Shown here: positions 9,789-18,767 of the stretch, piece after piece
Numbering within the stretch: position 1 is the stretch's first letter
Layout of the letters: each line of letters begins with the position of its first letter
NCBI RefSeq assembly: GCF_040655735.1
Contig: NZ_JBFAKK010000001.1
Location: 558,001-622,000 of the forward strand
Direction: 5' to 3'
Length of the DNA: 64,000 bases
From: Phytomonospora sp040655735
GTDB lineage: Bacteria > Actinomycetota > Actinomycetes > Mycobacteriales > Micromonosporaceae
Made by a program: the position numbers and the translations under genes
Notes under the pieces: model-generated
Databases searched by the model: none
Told to the model about the DNA's origin: nothing
Seen by the model: the letters and a program-made list of their open reading frames with translations, nothing else

Positions 9789-10117
9789 CCATCTCGACCC
9801 ACGTACTCGACTCCACCCGCGGGCGCCCGGTCTCCGGGATGCTGGTCCTGCTCGACTACCAGGACAAGGGCGACTGGAAGCAGGTCGCCAGCGCCCGAAC
9901 CGACGCCGACGGACGCATCCGCGACTGGGGCTCGTCCATCAACGGTGCCGGTCTCTTCCGGCTCGCGTTCCATACGGGCGTCTACTTCGGAGCCCTCGGC
10001 GTGCACACCATCTATCCCGAGATCGCCGTGTCGGTGCTGGTCACCGAGCCCACCGCGAAGCTGCACGTTCCCCTCCTGCTGAGCCCCTTCGCCTACTCCA
10101 CCTACCAGGGAAGTTGA
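9785..10117 (+). CDS. uraH: 5-hydroxyisourate hydrolase (transthyretin-like)
   Basis: A 110-residue transthyretin-fold enzyme. The catalytic residues are visible: His6 in STHVLD, Arg44 in ADGRIRDW and His94 in KLHVPLLLSP. The C-terminal tetrapeptide reads YQGS, a conservative variant of the family's YRGS. It hydrolyses 5-hydroxyisourate to OHCU between urate oxidase and UraD. The start overlaps the uraD stop (ATGA). Compare the second, catalytically altered copy at 18428-18763. Confidence 0.95.
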   Translation: MTISTHVLDSTRGRPVSGMLVLLDYQDKGDWKQVASARTDADGRIRDWGSSINGAGLFRLAFHTGVYFGALGVHTIYPEIAVSVLVTEPTAKLHVPLLLSPFAYSTYQGS

Positions 10118-10124
10118 TCTTGAC

Positions 10125-10988
10125 ATGAGCGACAGCCTCCTGCAGAGCCACCGCTACGGGAAACGGGCGATCCGCCTGGTCCACGTGGCCCGCGACGGTG
10201 AGCGCCACTTCCTGACCGACCTCGACGTCGACATCGCCCTCACCGGCGATCTCGAGTCCACCTATCTGACCGGCGACAACACCGGCGTGCTCACCACCGA
10301 CGCGCAGAAGAACACCGTCTACGCCTTCGCCAAGCAGTACGGCGTCGAGCGCATCGAGGACTTCGCCCTCCTCCTGGCCCGGCACTTCGTGCGCAGTCAG
10401 CCCACCGTGAGCCGCTCCCGCGTCGGCATCTCCCAGCACCGCTGGGACCGGATCACCCCGCAGCACTCCTTCGTCCGCCAGGACGGCGAGCGCCGCACCG
10501 TCGCCGTCACCCACGACGCCGACGAGACCTGGGTCGTCGGCGGACTCAGCGGCCTGACCCTGCTCAACTCCACCGGGTCGGAGTTCCGCGGCTTCGTCAA
10601 GGACGAGTACACGACTCTGCCCGAGACCACCGACCGCATCATGGCGACCTCCGTCTCGGCGAACTGGCGCTACCGCGAGACCGCCGGCGACTTCGACACC
10701 TGGCACGCCGACATCCGCAGGGCACTGGTCACCGGCTTCGCCGAGACCTACAGCCGCTCTCTCCAGCAGACCCTCTACGCCATGGGCGAGAAGGTGCTCA
10801 ACACCTGCCCCGCCGTGGTCGAGGTGCGACTGTCGCTGCCCAACCAGCACCACATCCCCGTCGACCTCAGCCACTTCGGCCTCGACAACCCCAACGAGGT
10901 CTTCGTGGCCACTGACCAGCCCCACGGCCTCATCGAAGGCGCCCTCATGCGAGAAGGCGTCCCCGCGGCCGACCCGGCGTGGTGGTGA
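10125..10988 (+). CDS. uox: Urate oxidase (uricase)
   Basis: A 287-residue cofactor-free uricase of usual length. Recognisable motifs are NTVYAFAK in the first tunnel-fold domain, the Thr-Asp-containing stretch GVLTTDAQKN, and LSLPNQHHIPVDLS near the C-terminus. It oxidises urate to 5-hydroxyisourate with oxygen, releasing peroxide. It starts 7 bp after the uraH stop. The protein lacks an SKL-type tail, as expected in bacteria. Confidence 0.96.
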   Translation: MSDSLLQSHRYGKRAIRLVHVARDGERHFLTDLDVDIALTGDLESTYLTGDNTGVLTTDAQKNTVYAFAKQYGVERIEDFALLLARHFVRSQPTVSRSRVGISQHRWDRITPQHSFVRQDGERRTVAVTHDADETWVVGGLSGLTLLNSTGSEFRGFVKDEYTTLPETTDRIMATSVSANWRYRETAGDFDTWHADIRRALVTGFAETYSRSLQQTLYAMGEKVLNTCPAVVEVRLSLPNQHHIPVDLSHFGLDNPNEVFVATDQPHGLIEGALMREGVPAADPAWW

Positions 10989-10994
10989 CCGGCG

Positions 10995-11867
10995 ATGGAC
11001 GATCTGCGGCCCCGAAGCTGGGGCGAGGCCCTGGCCATGCGGGCCGCCCACCCCGACGCCCTGCCCGTCGCCGGGGGAACCGACCTCATGCCCAGGATGA
11101 ACCTCGCCGGCCTGCGGCCAACGGCCCTGCTCGATCTCAGCCGCGTTCCGGACCTCGCCGGCTGGGAGGACCGCTCGGCGTGGCTGTGGATCGGCGCGGC
11201 GATGACCTACACCGCCATGCTCGCCGAACTCGGGGAGCACGCCCCGGCGCTCGCGGCGGCCTCGCGTGCCGTCGGCTCGCCCCAGATCCGCAATCGCGGC
11301 ACCATCGGCGGCAACCTCGGCACCGCCTCACCCGCCGGTGACTGCCACCCGGTCCTGCTCGCCACCCGCGCCACCATCGAGGTCGAGTCGCCGCGGGGCC
11401 AGCGCCTGATCCCCGCGCGCGAGTTCTATCTCGGTCCGCGCCGCAACGCCCTGGCCCCCGACGAGCTCATCCGCGGCCTCCTCGTCCCGAAGGCGACCGG
11501 TCCCCAGCAGTTCTCCAAGGTGGGCGTGCGCAACGCCATGGTCATCGCCGTCAGCTCCTTCGCCGTCGCCCTGCACCGCGACGAGCGGCGCGTCGGCACC
11601 GGCATCGGCTCGGCCGGCCCCACACCGCTGGTCGCCGGAGCCGCCGAGCGCTACCTCAACGCCGAACTCACCGCCGGCGACTACTGGGACCGCAAACGCC
11701 CGCTCCCGGGGCCGATCACCTCCCGCTTCGCCGAACTCGTCTCCGCCGCCGCCGAACCCATCGACGACCTCCGCGCGACGGCCGGATACCGCAGGCACTC
11801 GCTCGGCGTCCTCGCCTCCCGCGCGCTGCGGTGGTGCTGGACGGACTACCTGAAGGGCCACCGATGA
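10995..11867 (+). CDS. Xanthine dehydrogenase, FAD-binding subunit
   Basis: A 290-residue member of the CoxM/XdhB-type FAD subunit family. FAD-contacting motifs are PVAGGTDLMPRMN (residues about 22-34) and TIGGNLGTASPAGD (about 103-116). The C-terminal domain is of the CO-dehydrogenase flavoprotein type. It passes electrons from the Fe-S subunit to the acceptor in hydroxylation of hypoxanthine and xanthine. It begins 6 bp after the urate oxidase stop and overlaps the Fe-S subunit by four bases. Confidence 0.92.
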   Translation: MDDLRPRSWGEALAMRAAHPDALPVAGGTDLMPRMNLAGLRPTALLDLSRVPDLAGWEDRSAWLWIGAAMTYTAMLAELGEHAPALAAASRAVGSPQIRNRGTIGGNLGTASPAGDCHPVLLATRATIEVESPRGQRLIPAREFYLGPRRNALAPDELIRGLLVPKATGPQQFSKVGVRNAMVIAVSSFAVALHRDERRVGTGIGSAGPTPLVAGAAERYLNAELTAGDYWDRKRPLPGPITSRFAELVSAAAEPIDDLRATAGYRRHSLGVLASRALRWCWTDYLKGHR

Positions 11868-12334
11868 ACCTCACCGCGACCGTCAACGGCGTGTCCCGGA
11901 CCGTCGAGGACGTCCGACCCCACGAGAGCCTCCTGCACGTGCTGCGCGAACGGCTCGGCCTCACCGGCGCCAAGAACGCCTGCGAACAGGGCGAATGCGG
12001 ATCCTGCACCGTCCGCCTCGACGGCGATGCCGTGTGCGCCTGCCTCGTCCCCGCCGGACAGGCCGACGGCGCCGTCGTCGTGACCGTCGAAGGACTCGCC
12101 CAGGGCGGCCGGCTCTGCGCCGCACAGGACTGCTTCCTCAAGGCCGGGGGAGTCCAGTGCGGCTTCTGCACACCCGGCCTGCTGATGAGCCTCGACCACC
12201 TCCTCGAACGCAACCCCGACCCCTCCGAGGCCGACATCCGCGAAGGGCTCGCCGGGAACCTCTGCCGGTGCACCGGCTACCAGAAGATCGTCGAAGCGGC
12301 CGGCATGGCCGCCGAACGACTGCGAGGGCAGTGA
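11864..12334 (+). CDS. Xanthine dehydrogenase, 2Fe-2S subunit
   Basis: 156 residues, normal for the small subunit. The plant-ferredoxin-like cluster motif is CEQGECGSC followed by a fourth Cys (VCACLV). The second cluster is bound by CGFCTPG and CRCTGY. The ATG at 11864 overlaps the FAD subunit's stop (ATGA) and the stop is one base before the next start. It relays electrons between the molybdenum centre and FAD. Confidence 0.95.
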   Translation: MNLTATVNGVSRTVEDVRPHESLLHVLRERLGLTGAKNACEQGECGSCTVRLDGDAVCACLVPAGQADGAVVVTVEGLAQGGRLCAAQDCFLKAGGVQCGFCTPGLLMSLDHLLERNPDPSEADIREGLAGNLCRCTGYQKIVEAAGMAAERLRGQ

Positions 12335-12335
12335 C

Positions 12336-13688
12336 ATGGCGACACTCATCATCGAAAACTGCGCGATCGCCACGGTCGACCCCGACGGAACCGAGCACAC
12401 CCTCGGCCACATCGTCGTCGACGGGAACCGGATCGCCGGCGTCGCCGCCGGTCCCGCCCCGCCGCACCCACACGCGCGACGCGTCGACGGGCGCGGCTGC
12501 CTGGCCACGCCCGGACTGGTCAACACACACCACCACCTCTACCAGTGGGCCACCCGCGGCCTCGCCCAGGACTCCACCCTCTTCGGCTGGCTCCAGCATC
12601 TCTATCCCATGTGGACGCGGCTGGACGAGCAGATCACCCACGACGCCGCCGCCGCCGGACTCGGCTGGCTGGCCATGTCCGGAACCACCACCACCGCCGA
12701 CCACCACTACCTCTTCCCCGGCGGCGCCGACCTGCTCACGGCCGAGATCGAGGCCGCCCGGACCGTCGGGCTGCGCTTCCACCCCTGCCGCGGATCCATG
12801 GACCGCGGCCAGTCGGCGGGCGGCCTCCCGCCCGACGACGCCGTCGAGGACATCGACGCCATCCTCGACGCCACCTTCGAGGCGATCGACCGCCACCACG
12901 ACCCCTCGCCCGACTCGATGCTCCGCGTCGCCGTCGCGCCCTGCTCGCCCTTCTCGGTCTCCTCCGAACTGCTCGCCCGCTCGGCCGAACTCGCCCGCGC
13001 GGGCCGCGTCCGCATGCACACCCACATCGCCGAGACCCTCGACGAGGAGACCTTCTGCCGCGGCGTCCACGGCTGCGGCCCCGTCGAGTACCTGGAACAG
13101 GTCGGCTGGCTCGGCGACGACGCCTGGCTCGCCCACGGCGTGCACCTGTCGGAGACCGAGATCAAGCAGCTCGCCCGCGCCGGCACCGCGATCGCCCACT
13201 GCCCGAGCTCCAACGGCCGCCTGGGCGCCGGGATCGCGCCTGTGCGCGCCCTCCTCGACGCCGGCGTCCCTGTGGGCCTCGGCGTCGACGGACCCGCCTC
13301 CCAGGAGTCCGGCCTCATGGCGGAGGAACTTCGCCAGGCGCTCTACCTCGCCCGCATCGCCGGCGGGCCCGAGGCCCTCAGCGTCCGTGAAGCCCTCGCC
13401 CTCGGCACCGTCGGCGGCGCCCGCTGCCTCGGCCGGGAAGCCGAGATCGGCTCCCTGGAGGCCGGAAAACTCGCCGACATCGCCCTGTGGCGCCTCGACG
13501 GCCTCGGCCACCGCGGCATCGCCGACCCCGTCGCCGCGCTCGTCCTCGGCCCGCCCGCGCCCGTCGAACTCCTCATCGTCAACGGGCGCCCCGTCATCGA
13601 CGGCGGCTCCCCGCGCACCTTCGACCCCATCGAACTCGCGCTGCGCGCCGAGACCGCCGCACGCCGTATCGCCGGAGGAATCCGATGA
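12336..13688 (+). CDS. Amidohydrolase, probable 8-oxoguanine (or guanine-type) deaminase
   Basis: A 450-residue amidohydrolase of the AtzB/TrzA/8-oxoguanine deaminase group. It has the metal-binding NTHHHLYQW near residue 65, MHTHIAET, a later metal His in AWLAHGVH, HCPSSNGRLGAG and the metal Asp region GLGVDGPAS. The pattern and length resemble bacterial 8-oxoguanine deaminases, which yield urate plus ammonia; that would feed directly into the operon's urate pathway. Plain guanine deamination to xanthine is the alternative. It sits between xanthine dehydrogenase subunit genes and overlaps the molybdenum subunit start by four bases. Confidence 0.8.
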   Translation: MATLIIENCAIATVDPDGTEHTLGHIVVDGNRIAGVAAGPAPPHPHARRVDGRGCLATPGLVNTHHHLYQWATRGLAQDSTLFGWLQHLYPMWTRLDEQITHDAAAAGLGWLAMSGTTTTADHHYLFPGGADLLTAEIEAARTVGLRFHPCRGSMDRGQSAGGLPPDDAVEDIDAILDATFEAIDRHHDPSPDSMLRVAVAPCSPFSVSSELLARSAELARAGRVRMHTHIAETLDEETFCRGVHGCGPVEYLEQVGWLGDDAWLAHGVHLSETEIKQLARAGTAIAHCPSSNGRLGAGIAPVRALLDAGVPVGLGVDGPASQESGLMAEELRQALYLARIAGGPEALSVREALALGTVGGARCLGREAEIGSLEAGKLADIALWRLDGLGHRGIADPVAALVLGPPAPVELLIVNGRPVIDGGSPRTFDPIELALRAETAARRIAGGIR

Positions 13689-15979
13689 CCGGCAACGCCC
13701 TTCGCACTCCCGACCTGCCCGCCTTCCACGGCGGAGCCGTCGGCGACTCCGCGCCCCGACCCGACGGCGAACCGAAGGTCACCGGCGAGTACGACTACGC
13801 CTCCGACCTCACCGTCCCCGGCATGCTCCACGGCGCCACCGTCCGCAGCCCGCACGCCCGGGCACTGGTCACCCGCGTCGACACCACCGCAGCGCTCGCT
13901 CTGCCCGGCGTGCACGCCGTCTTGACCCACGCCGACATCCCCGGCGCCGCCCACTATGGACTCGACGAGGCCGACCAGCCCGTCCTCGCCCAGGGCGAGG
14001 TGCGCTACTGGGGCGAGCCGGTCGCGATCGTCGCCGCCGACGACGCCGAGACGGCTCGCGTGGCCGCGTCGCTCGTCGCGGTCGGCTACGAACCGCTCGA
14101 AGCCCTCACCGACCCGCGCCGGGCGGCCTTCGACCCCGACGCGCCCAAGGTCGGCCCGCTGGGCAACCTCGTCCGCCACCAGCCCGTCCGCACCGGTGAC
14201 CCCAACGGGATGCACGCCGAGATCGTCGTCACCGGCGAGTACGAGGTCGGCATGCAGGACCAGGCGCCGCTCGGGCCGGAGGCCTGCCTCGCGCTGCCCA
14301 CCGAGGGCGGCGTCGAGATACACGCCGCGACCCAGTGGCTGCACGTCGACCGGGCCCAGATCGCGCCGTGCCTCGGTCTTCCCGAGGAGAGCGTGCGCGT
14401 GGTCCTCGCCGGAGTCGGCGGCGCGTTCGGCGCCCGCGAGGACCTCTCGGTTCAGGTGCACGCCGCGATGCTCGCGCTGCGCACCGGACGCCCGGTGCGG
14501 ATGGTCCTCAACCGCGAGGAGTCCTTCACCGGGCACGTCCACCGCCACCCGGCCCGCATGCGCTACGAGCACGGCGCCACCTCGGCCGGAAAACTCGTCT
14601 ACGTCAAGGCCGAACTGATCCTCGACGGCGGCGCCTACACCTCCTCGACCGGCGCGGTGGTCGGCAACGCCGCCTCCCTCAGCGTCGGCCCCTATGAGGT
14701 CCCGCACGTCCAGATCGACGCCTACGGAGTGCGCACCAACAACCCGCCCTGCGGTGCCATGCGCGGTTTCGGCGCCGTCCAGACCTGCTTCGCCTACGAG
14801 TCCCAGATGGACCGCATCGCCGAACGCGTCGGCCTCGACCCCGTCGAGGTGCGCGCCATCAACGCCGTCCGCCAGAACTCGCGCATCATCACCGGCCAGG
14901 TCATCTCGGCCCCCGCGCCCCTCGCCCAGATGCTCTACCAGGCACGGGAACTGCCCATGCCCGCCGCCGATCGCGACACCGAGCCGCAGAGCCTGCCCGG
15001 CGGAGTCGGGAACACCACCCGTGGCGAAGGCCTCGCCAGGGGCGTCGGCTACGCCGTCGGCATCAAGAACATCTGCTTCTCCGAGGGCTTCGACGACTAC
15101 TCCACCGCGCGCGTCCGCCTGTCCATCGTGGACGGTGAACCCACCGCGCTCGTCCACACCGCCGCCGCCGAGGTCGGACAGGGCGGCATCACCGTCCAGG
15201 CCCAGATCGCCCGCACCGAACTCGGCGTCGACCGCGTCCTGCTCGCCCGTCCCGACACCACCGTCGGCTCGGCCGGCTCCACCTCCGCCTCCCGCCAGTC
15301 CTACATGACCGGGGGCGCGGTGAAGGCCGCCTGCGAAGCCGTTCGCGAACAGGTCTTCGCCCTCGCCGGCGGCGGCCGCCCGGACGGCGACCTGTCCCTG
15401 CAGGGCGGAAAGGTCGTCTCCGTCCGCGACGGCGTCCTGGCCTCCCTCCACGAACTCCTCGGCGACACCGTCCTCGACGAGACCCGCGAGTTCCACCACC
15501 GCCCGACCACCCCCATGCACCCCGTCACCGGACAAGGCGACACCCACACCCAGTTCGCGTTCTGCGTGCACCGGGCCGTCGTCGACGTCGACACCGAACT
15601 CGGCCTCGTCAAGGTCGTCGAACTCGCCGCCGTCCAGGACGTCGGCCGCATCCTCAACCGGCGCTCCGTCGAAGGCCAGATCCACGGCGGCACGGCGCAG
15701 GGCCTCGGCCTCGCCCTCATGGAGGAGATCCAGGTCGCCGGCGGCGCCATCCGCAACGCCGGCTTCACCGACTACCTGATCCCCACCACCCTCGACATGC
15801 CCGCGATGCGCCTGGAGATCCTGGAGTACGCCGACCCCGAGGCCCCCTACGGCCTGCGCGGCGCCGGCGAACCACCGACCCTCTCGGCGACACCGGCCGT
15901 CATCGCCGCGATCCGCGCCGCCACCGGCCGCCCGGTGACCCGCGTCCCCGTCCGCCCCTGGGACCTGGTGGGTGCGTGA
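13685..15979 (+). CDS. Xanthine dehydrogenase, molybdopterin-binding catalytic subunit
   Basis: 764 residues, full length for a separate large subunit. Molybdenum-pocket motifs seen are GGAFGARED, PPCGAMRGFGAVQ, AEVGQGGITVQAQIA and the catalytic-base glutamate in YGLRGAGEPPT near the C-terminus. It hydroxylates hypoxanthine to xanthine and xanthine to urate at the Mo centre. The aminohydrolase gene lies between it and the other two subunit genes. Its stop overlaps the XdhC start (TGATG). Confidence 0.95.
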   Translation: MTGNALRTPDLPAFHGGAVGDSAPRPDGEPKVTGEYDYASDLTVPGMLHGATVRSPHARALVTRVDTTAALALPGVHAVLTHADIPGAAHYGLDEADQPVLAQGEVRYWGEPVAIVAADDAETARVAASLVAVGYEPLEALTDPRRAAFDPDAPKVGPLGNLVRHQPVRTGDPNGMHAEIVVTGEYEVGMQDQAPLGPEACLALPTEGGVEIHAATQWLHVDRAQIAPCLGLPEESVRVVLAGVGGAFGAREDLSVQVHAAMLALRTGRPVRMVLNREESFTGHVHRHPARMRYEHGATSAGKLVYVKAELILDGGAYTSSTGAVVGNAASLSVGPYEVPHVQIDAYGVRTNNPPCGAMRGFGAVQTCFAYESQMDRIAERVGLDPVEVRAINAVRQNSRIITGQVISAPAPLAQMLYQARELPMPAADRDTEPQSLPGGVGNTTRGEGLARGVGYAVGIKNICFSEGFDDYSTARVRLSIVDGEPTALVHTAAAEVGQGGITVQAQIARTELGVDRVLLARPDTTVGSAGSTSASRQSYMTGGAVKAACEAVREQVFALAGGGRPDGDLSLQGGKVVSVRDGVLASLHELLGDTVLDETREFHHRPTTPMHPVTGQGDTHTQFAFCVHRAVVDVDTELGLVKVVELAAVQDVGRILNRRSVEGQIHGGTAQGLGLALMEEIQVAGGAIRNAGFTDYLIPTTLDMPAMRLEILEYADPEAPYGLRGAGEPPTLSATPAVIAAIRAATGRPVTRVPVRPWDLVGA

Positions 15980-17082
15980 TGAGAGACCTCCACGAACACC
16001 TGCGCCGGCGGACCGAGCCCTTCGCGCTCGCCACCGTCCTCGACACGCGCGGCAACACGCCCCGGCCGCCGGGCACCGCCATGGCGGTCACCGCCGAGGG
16101 CGCCGTGCACGGCGCGGTCTCCGGCGGCTGCGTCGACGCCGAGGTGCACCGACTCTGCCTCGCCGCCCTCGGCGGCGCGCCGCCCCGCCTGCTCGGCTTC
16201 GGCTACGTCCCCGACGATCCCTTCGCCATCGGGCTGAGCTGCGACGGCGCCATGGAGGTCTTCGTGCAGCGCGTCGACCCCTCCCGCGACGAGGCCGCGT
16301 CGGCGACCCTGGCCGCGCTGACCGCCGGCCGCGCGGTGGCCCTCACGCGGATCGTGCGCGGCCCCGAGCACCTCATCGGCAGGGGCCTCGCCGTCGACGC
16401 CGACGGCTCCGCGTCCGGCGAGGGTCCCGCCGACCCGGTCCTCCGGCGCCGCATCATCGTCACCGCGCGGGCCATGCTCGCCGAGGGGAGCACCGGAGCC
16501 CGGCTCTTCCCGCGCGCGGGCGACGCCGCCGAGGTCGAGGTCTTCGTCGAGAGCCTGCCGGCCCCGCCCCGGCTGCTGATCTTCGGCGCGGTCGACTTCG
16601 CCGCGGCGCTCAGCGAGACGGCCGCACTGCTCGGCTACCGCGTGACCGTCTGCGACGCCAGGCCGCTGTTCACCCGCTCCGAACGCTTCCCCGCCGGGAC
16701 CGAACTCGTCACCGACTGGCCGCACCGCTATCTCGCGACCACCGAGACCGGCCCGGACACCGTCGTCTGCGACCTCACCCACGACCCCAAGTTCAGCGTC
16801 CCGCTGCTCGCCGAGGCACTGCGCCGCCCCCTCGCCTACGTCGGCGCGCTCGGCTCGCGCGGCAGTTCCCGGCGGCGCGCCGAGCTGCTCACCGAGGCGG
16901 GCGTCGGTGCGACCGAACTGGCCGCCCTGCACGCCCCCATCGGCCTCGACCTCGGCGGCCGCACCCCGCAGGAGACGGCGCTGTCGATCATGGCCGAGGT
17001 CGTCGCCGTCCGCCACGGCCGCACGGGAAGGCAGCTGTCCTCGCTGACCGGCGCACTGCACCGCAAGGGGGCTACGGCATGA
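15979..17082 (+). CDS. XdhC/CoxI family maturation factor for xanthine dehydrogenase
   Basis: A 367-residue XdhC-family protein. The N-terminal domain has TVLDTRGNTPRPPGTAM and GAVSGGCVDAEVH, the second segment GLSCDGAMEVFV, and the C-terminal Rossmann domain includes YVGALGSRGSSRRR and GLDLGGRTPQETALSI. Family members bind molybdenum cofactor and help sulfurate and insert it into xanthine dehydrogenase. The ATG at 15979 is preferred over the GTG codon directly before it. It overlaps both neighbours, so dosage is probably tied to the enzyme. Confidence 0.92.
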   Translation: MRDLHEHLRRRTEPFALATVLDTRGNTPRPPGTAMAVTAEGAVHGAVSGGCVDAEVHRLCLAALGGAPPRLLGFGYVPDDPFAIGLSCDGAMEVFVQRVDPSRDEAASATLAALTAGRAVALTRIVRGPEHLIGRGLAVDADGSASGEGPADPVLRRRIIVTARAMLAEGSTGARLFPRAGDAAEVEVFVESLPAPPRLLIFGAVDFAAALSETAALLGYRVTVCDARPLFTRSERFPAGTELVTDWPHRYLATTETGPDTVVCDLTHDPKFSVPLLAEALRRPLAYVGALGSRGSSRRRAELLTEAGVGATELAALHAPIGLDLGGRTPQETALSIMAEVVAVRHGRTGRQLSSLTGALHRKGATA

Positions 17083-18431
17083 CCTTCGACCTCGTACTGC
17101 GCTCGCGCCGGGCCGTCCTGCCCGCCGGGGAGGCCCCGGCCGCCGTCGGCGTGCGCGCGGGCCGCATCGCCGCGATCGGCGGATACGACGACTTCCTGCC
17201 CGCGGCACAGACCGTCGACCTCGCCGATGACGCGCTCCTGCCCGGCCTCGTCGACACCCACGTCCACATCAACGAACCCGGCCGGACCGAATGGGAGGGA
17301 TTCGCCACGGCCACCGCGTCGGCCGCCGCCGGGGGAGTGACCACGCTGATCGACATGCCCCTCAACTCCCTCCCGCCGACCGTCGACGCCGCCGCTCTCG
17401 ACGTCAAACGCGCCGCCGCGAGCGGGCACTGCGCGGTCGACACCGGCTTCTGGGGCGGCGCCGTCCCGGGCAACCTGGGCGAACTCGCCGCGCTGCACGA
17501 GGCCGGCGCCTTCGGCTTCAAGTGCTTCCTGTCCGACAGCGGCGTCCCCGAGTTCCCCCCGCTCGACCAGGCCGGGCTGCTCGCCGCCGCGCGCGAGATC
17601 GCCCGCCTCGGCAGCGTCCTGCTCGTCCACGCCGAGGATCCCGGCGCGCTCACCGCGGCGCCGGACAGTCCCCGTTACCGCGACTTCCTGGCGTCGCGTC
17701 CCGCCCGCGCCGAGGTCGACGCCGTCGCGCGCGTCATCGAGGCCGCCGAGAAGACCGGCGCCCGCGTCCACATCCTGCACCTTTCGGCGGCGGGTGCCGC
17801 CGACCTCATCGCGGACGCCAAGGCGAGGGGGACGGCCGTCACCGCCGAGACCTGCCCGCACTTCCTCGTCCTCGACGCCGACGAGGTCCCGTCCGGCGCG
17901 ACCGAGTTCAAGTGCTGCCCGCCCATCCGCGACGCCGGCAACCGCGACCGGCTATGGGCGGCGCTGGCCGACGGGACCATCGACTGCGTCGTCTCCGATC
18001 ACTCCCCGGCGACCGAGGACCTCAAGCGCACCGGCAGTTTCGCCACCGCCTGGGGCGGCATCTCCTCACTCCAGCTCGGTCTGAGTCTCATGTGGACCGA
18101 GGCGCGGCGGCGCGGGTACGGCCTCGCCGAGGTCACCGCGTGGATGTCCACCGCTCCCGCACGCCTCGCCGGACTCGACACGACCGCCGGCAAGGGTTCG
18201 ATCGCCGTCGGCAACGCCGCCGACCTGGTCCGCTTCGTGCCTGGGGAGACCGTCACCGTCGACCCCCTCCGACTCGCCCACCGCAACCCCGTGACCCCCT
18301 ACGCCGGACGCGAACTCACCGGCCGGGTCCGCTCGACCTGGCTCGCCGGAGCACTACCCGGCGCCGGCCGGCTTCTCTCCCGTGAACCCGCACGCCACTT
18401 GTCCCCGACACCCGAAAGCGGTCGGTCATGA
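17079..18431 (+). CDS. allB: Allantoinase
   Basis: A 450-residue dihydroorotase-like amidohydrolase. Metal ligands and neighbours are visible: DTHVHINEPGRTEWEGF, the carboxylated lysine in FKCFLSDSG (Lys148), LLVHAED, ILHLSAAG and VVSDHSPATED. The motifs match allantoinase rather than dihydropyrimidinase. It opens the allantoin ring to allantoate, the substrate proposed for the M20 enzyme at 7055-8326. It overlaps XdhC by ATGA and the next gene by ATGA. Confidence 0.94.
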   Translation: MTFDLVLRSRRAVLPAGEAPAAVGVRAGRIAAIGGYDDFLPAAQTVDLADDALLPGLVDTHVHINEPGRTEWEGFATATASAAAGGVTTLIDMPLNSLPPTVDAAALDVKRAAASGHCAVDTGFWGGAVPGNLGELAALHEAGAFGFKCFLSDSGVPEFPPLDQAGLLAAAREIARLGSVLLVHAEDPGALTAAPDSPRYRDFLASRPARAEVDAVARVIEAAEKTGARVHILHLSAAGAADLIADAKARGTAVTAETCPHFLVLDADEVPSGATEFKCCPPIRDAGNRDRLWAALADGTIDCVVSDHSPATEDLKRTGSFATAWGGISSLQLGLSLMWTEARRRGYGLAEVTAWMSTAPARLAGLDTTAGKGSIAVGNAADLVRFVPGETVTVDPLRLAHRNPVTPYAGRELTGRVRSTWLAGALPGAGRLLSREPARHLSPTPESGRS

Positions 18432-18763
18432 CTGTCTCGATAGAGGTCCACGACGCTCACAGCGGCATGCCGGTGGCCCAGCTCCCGGTCCGCTTCGAGC
18501 GCCGCGCCGACGACGGGTGGGAGGTCGTCGCCTGCCATCGCACCGACACCGAGGGCCGGGTCGCCAAATGGGAACCCGAGGACGACTGCGCCCTGTCCTA
18601 CCGCTGCGTGCTCGACACCGACCGGTACTTCACCGGCCTCGGCCTCAACAGCTTCTATCCCGAGATCATCGTCGCCCTGCGCCTCAGCGACCGCGACCCC
18701 AGCCTGCGCGTCACCGTCCTGGCCGCCGCGCACGCCTACCTCGTCCAGAACGAGTACGGGTGA
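18428..18763 (+). CDS. Transthyretin-like HIU hydrolase paralogue lacking catalytic histidines
   Basis: 111 residues that align almost without gaps to the operon's own HIU hydrolase (shared DGW, RTD-x-x-GR, and YF-x-G-L-G then FYPEI). The two catalytic histidines are replaced (position 6 is Glu, position 94 is Arg), while Arg44 is kept. The C-terminal YQGS is lost and the protein ends QNEYG. It is therefore probably not a normal HIU hydrolase. It could be a structural or regulatory partner, or act on another substrate. It is coupled to allB by ATGA, so it is unlikely to be a dead gene. Confidence 0.85.
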   Translation: MTVSIEVHDAHSGMPVAQLPVRFERRADDGWEVVACHRTDTEGRVAKWEPEDDCALSYRCVLDTDRYFTGLGLNSFYPEIIVALRLSDRDPSLRVTVLAAAHAYLVQNEYG

Positions 18764-18767
18764 CCGG

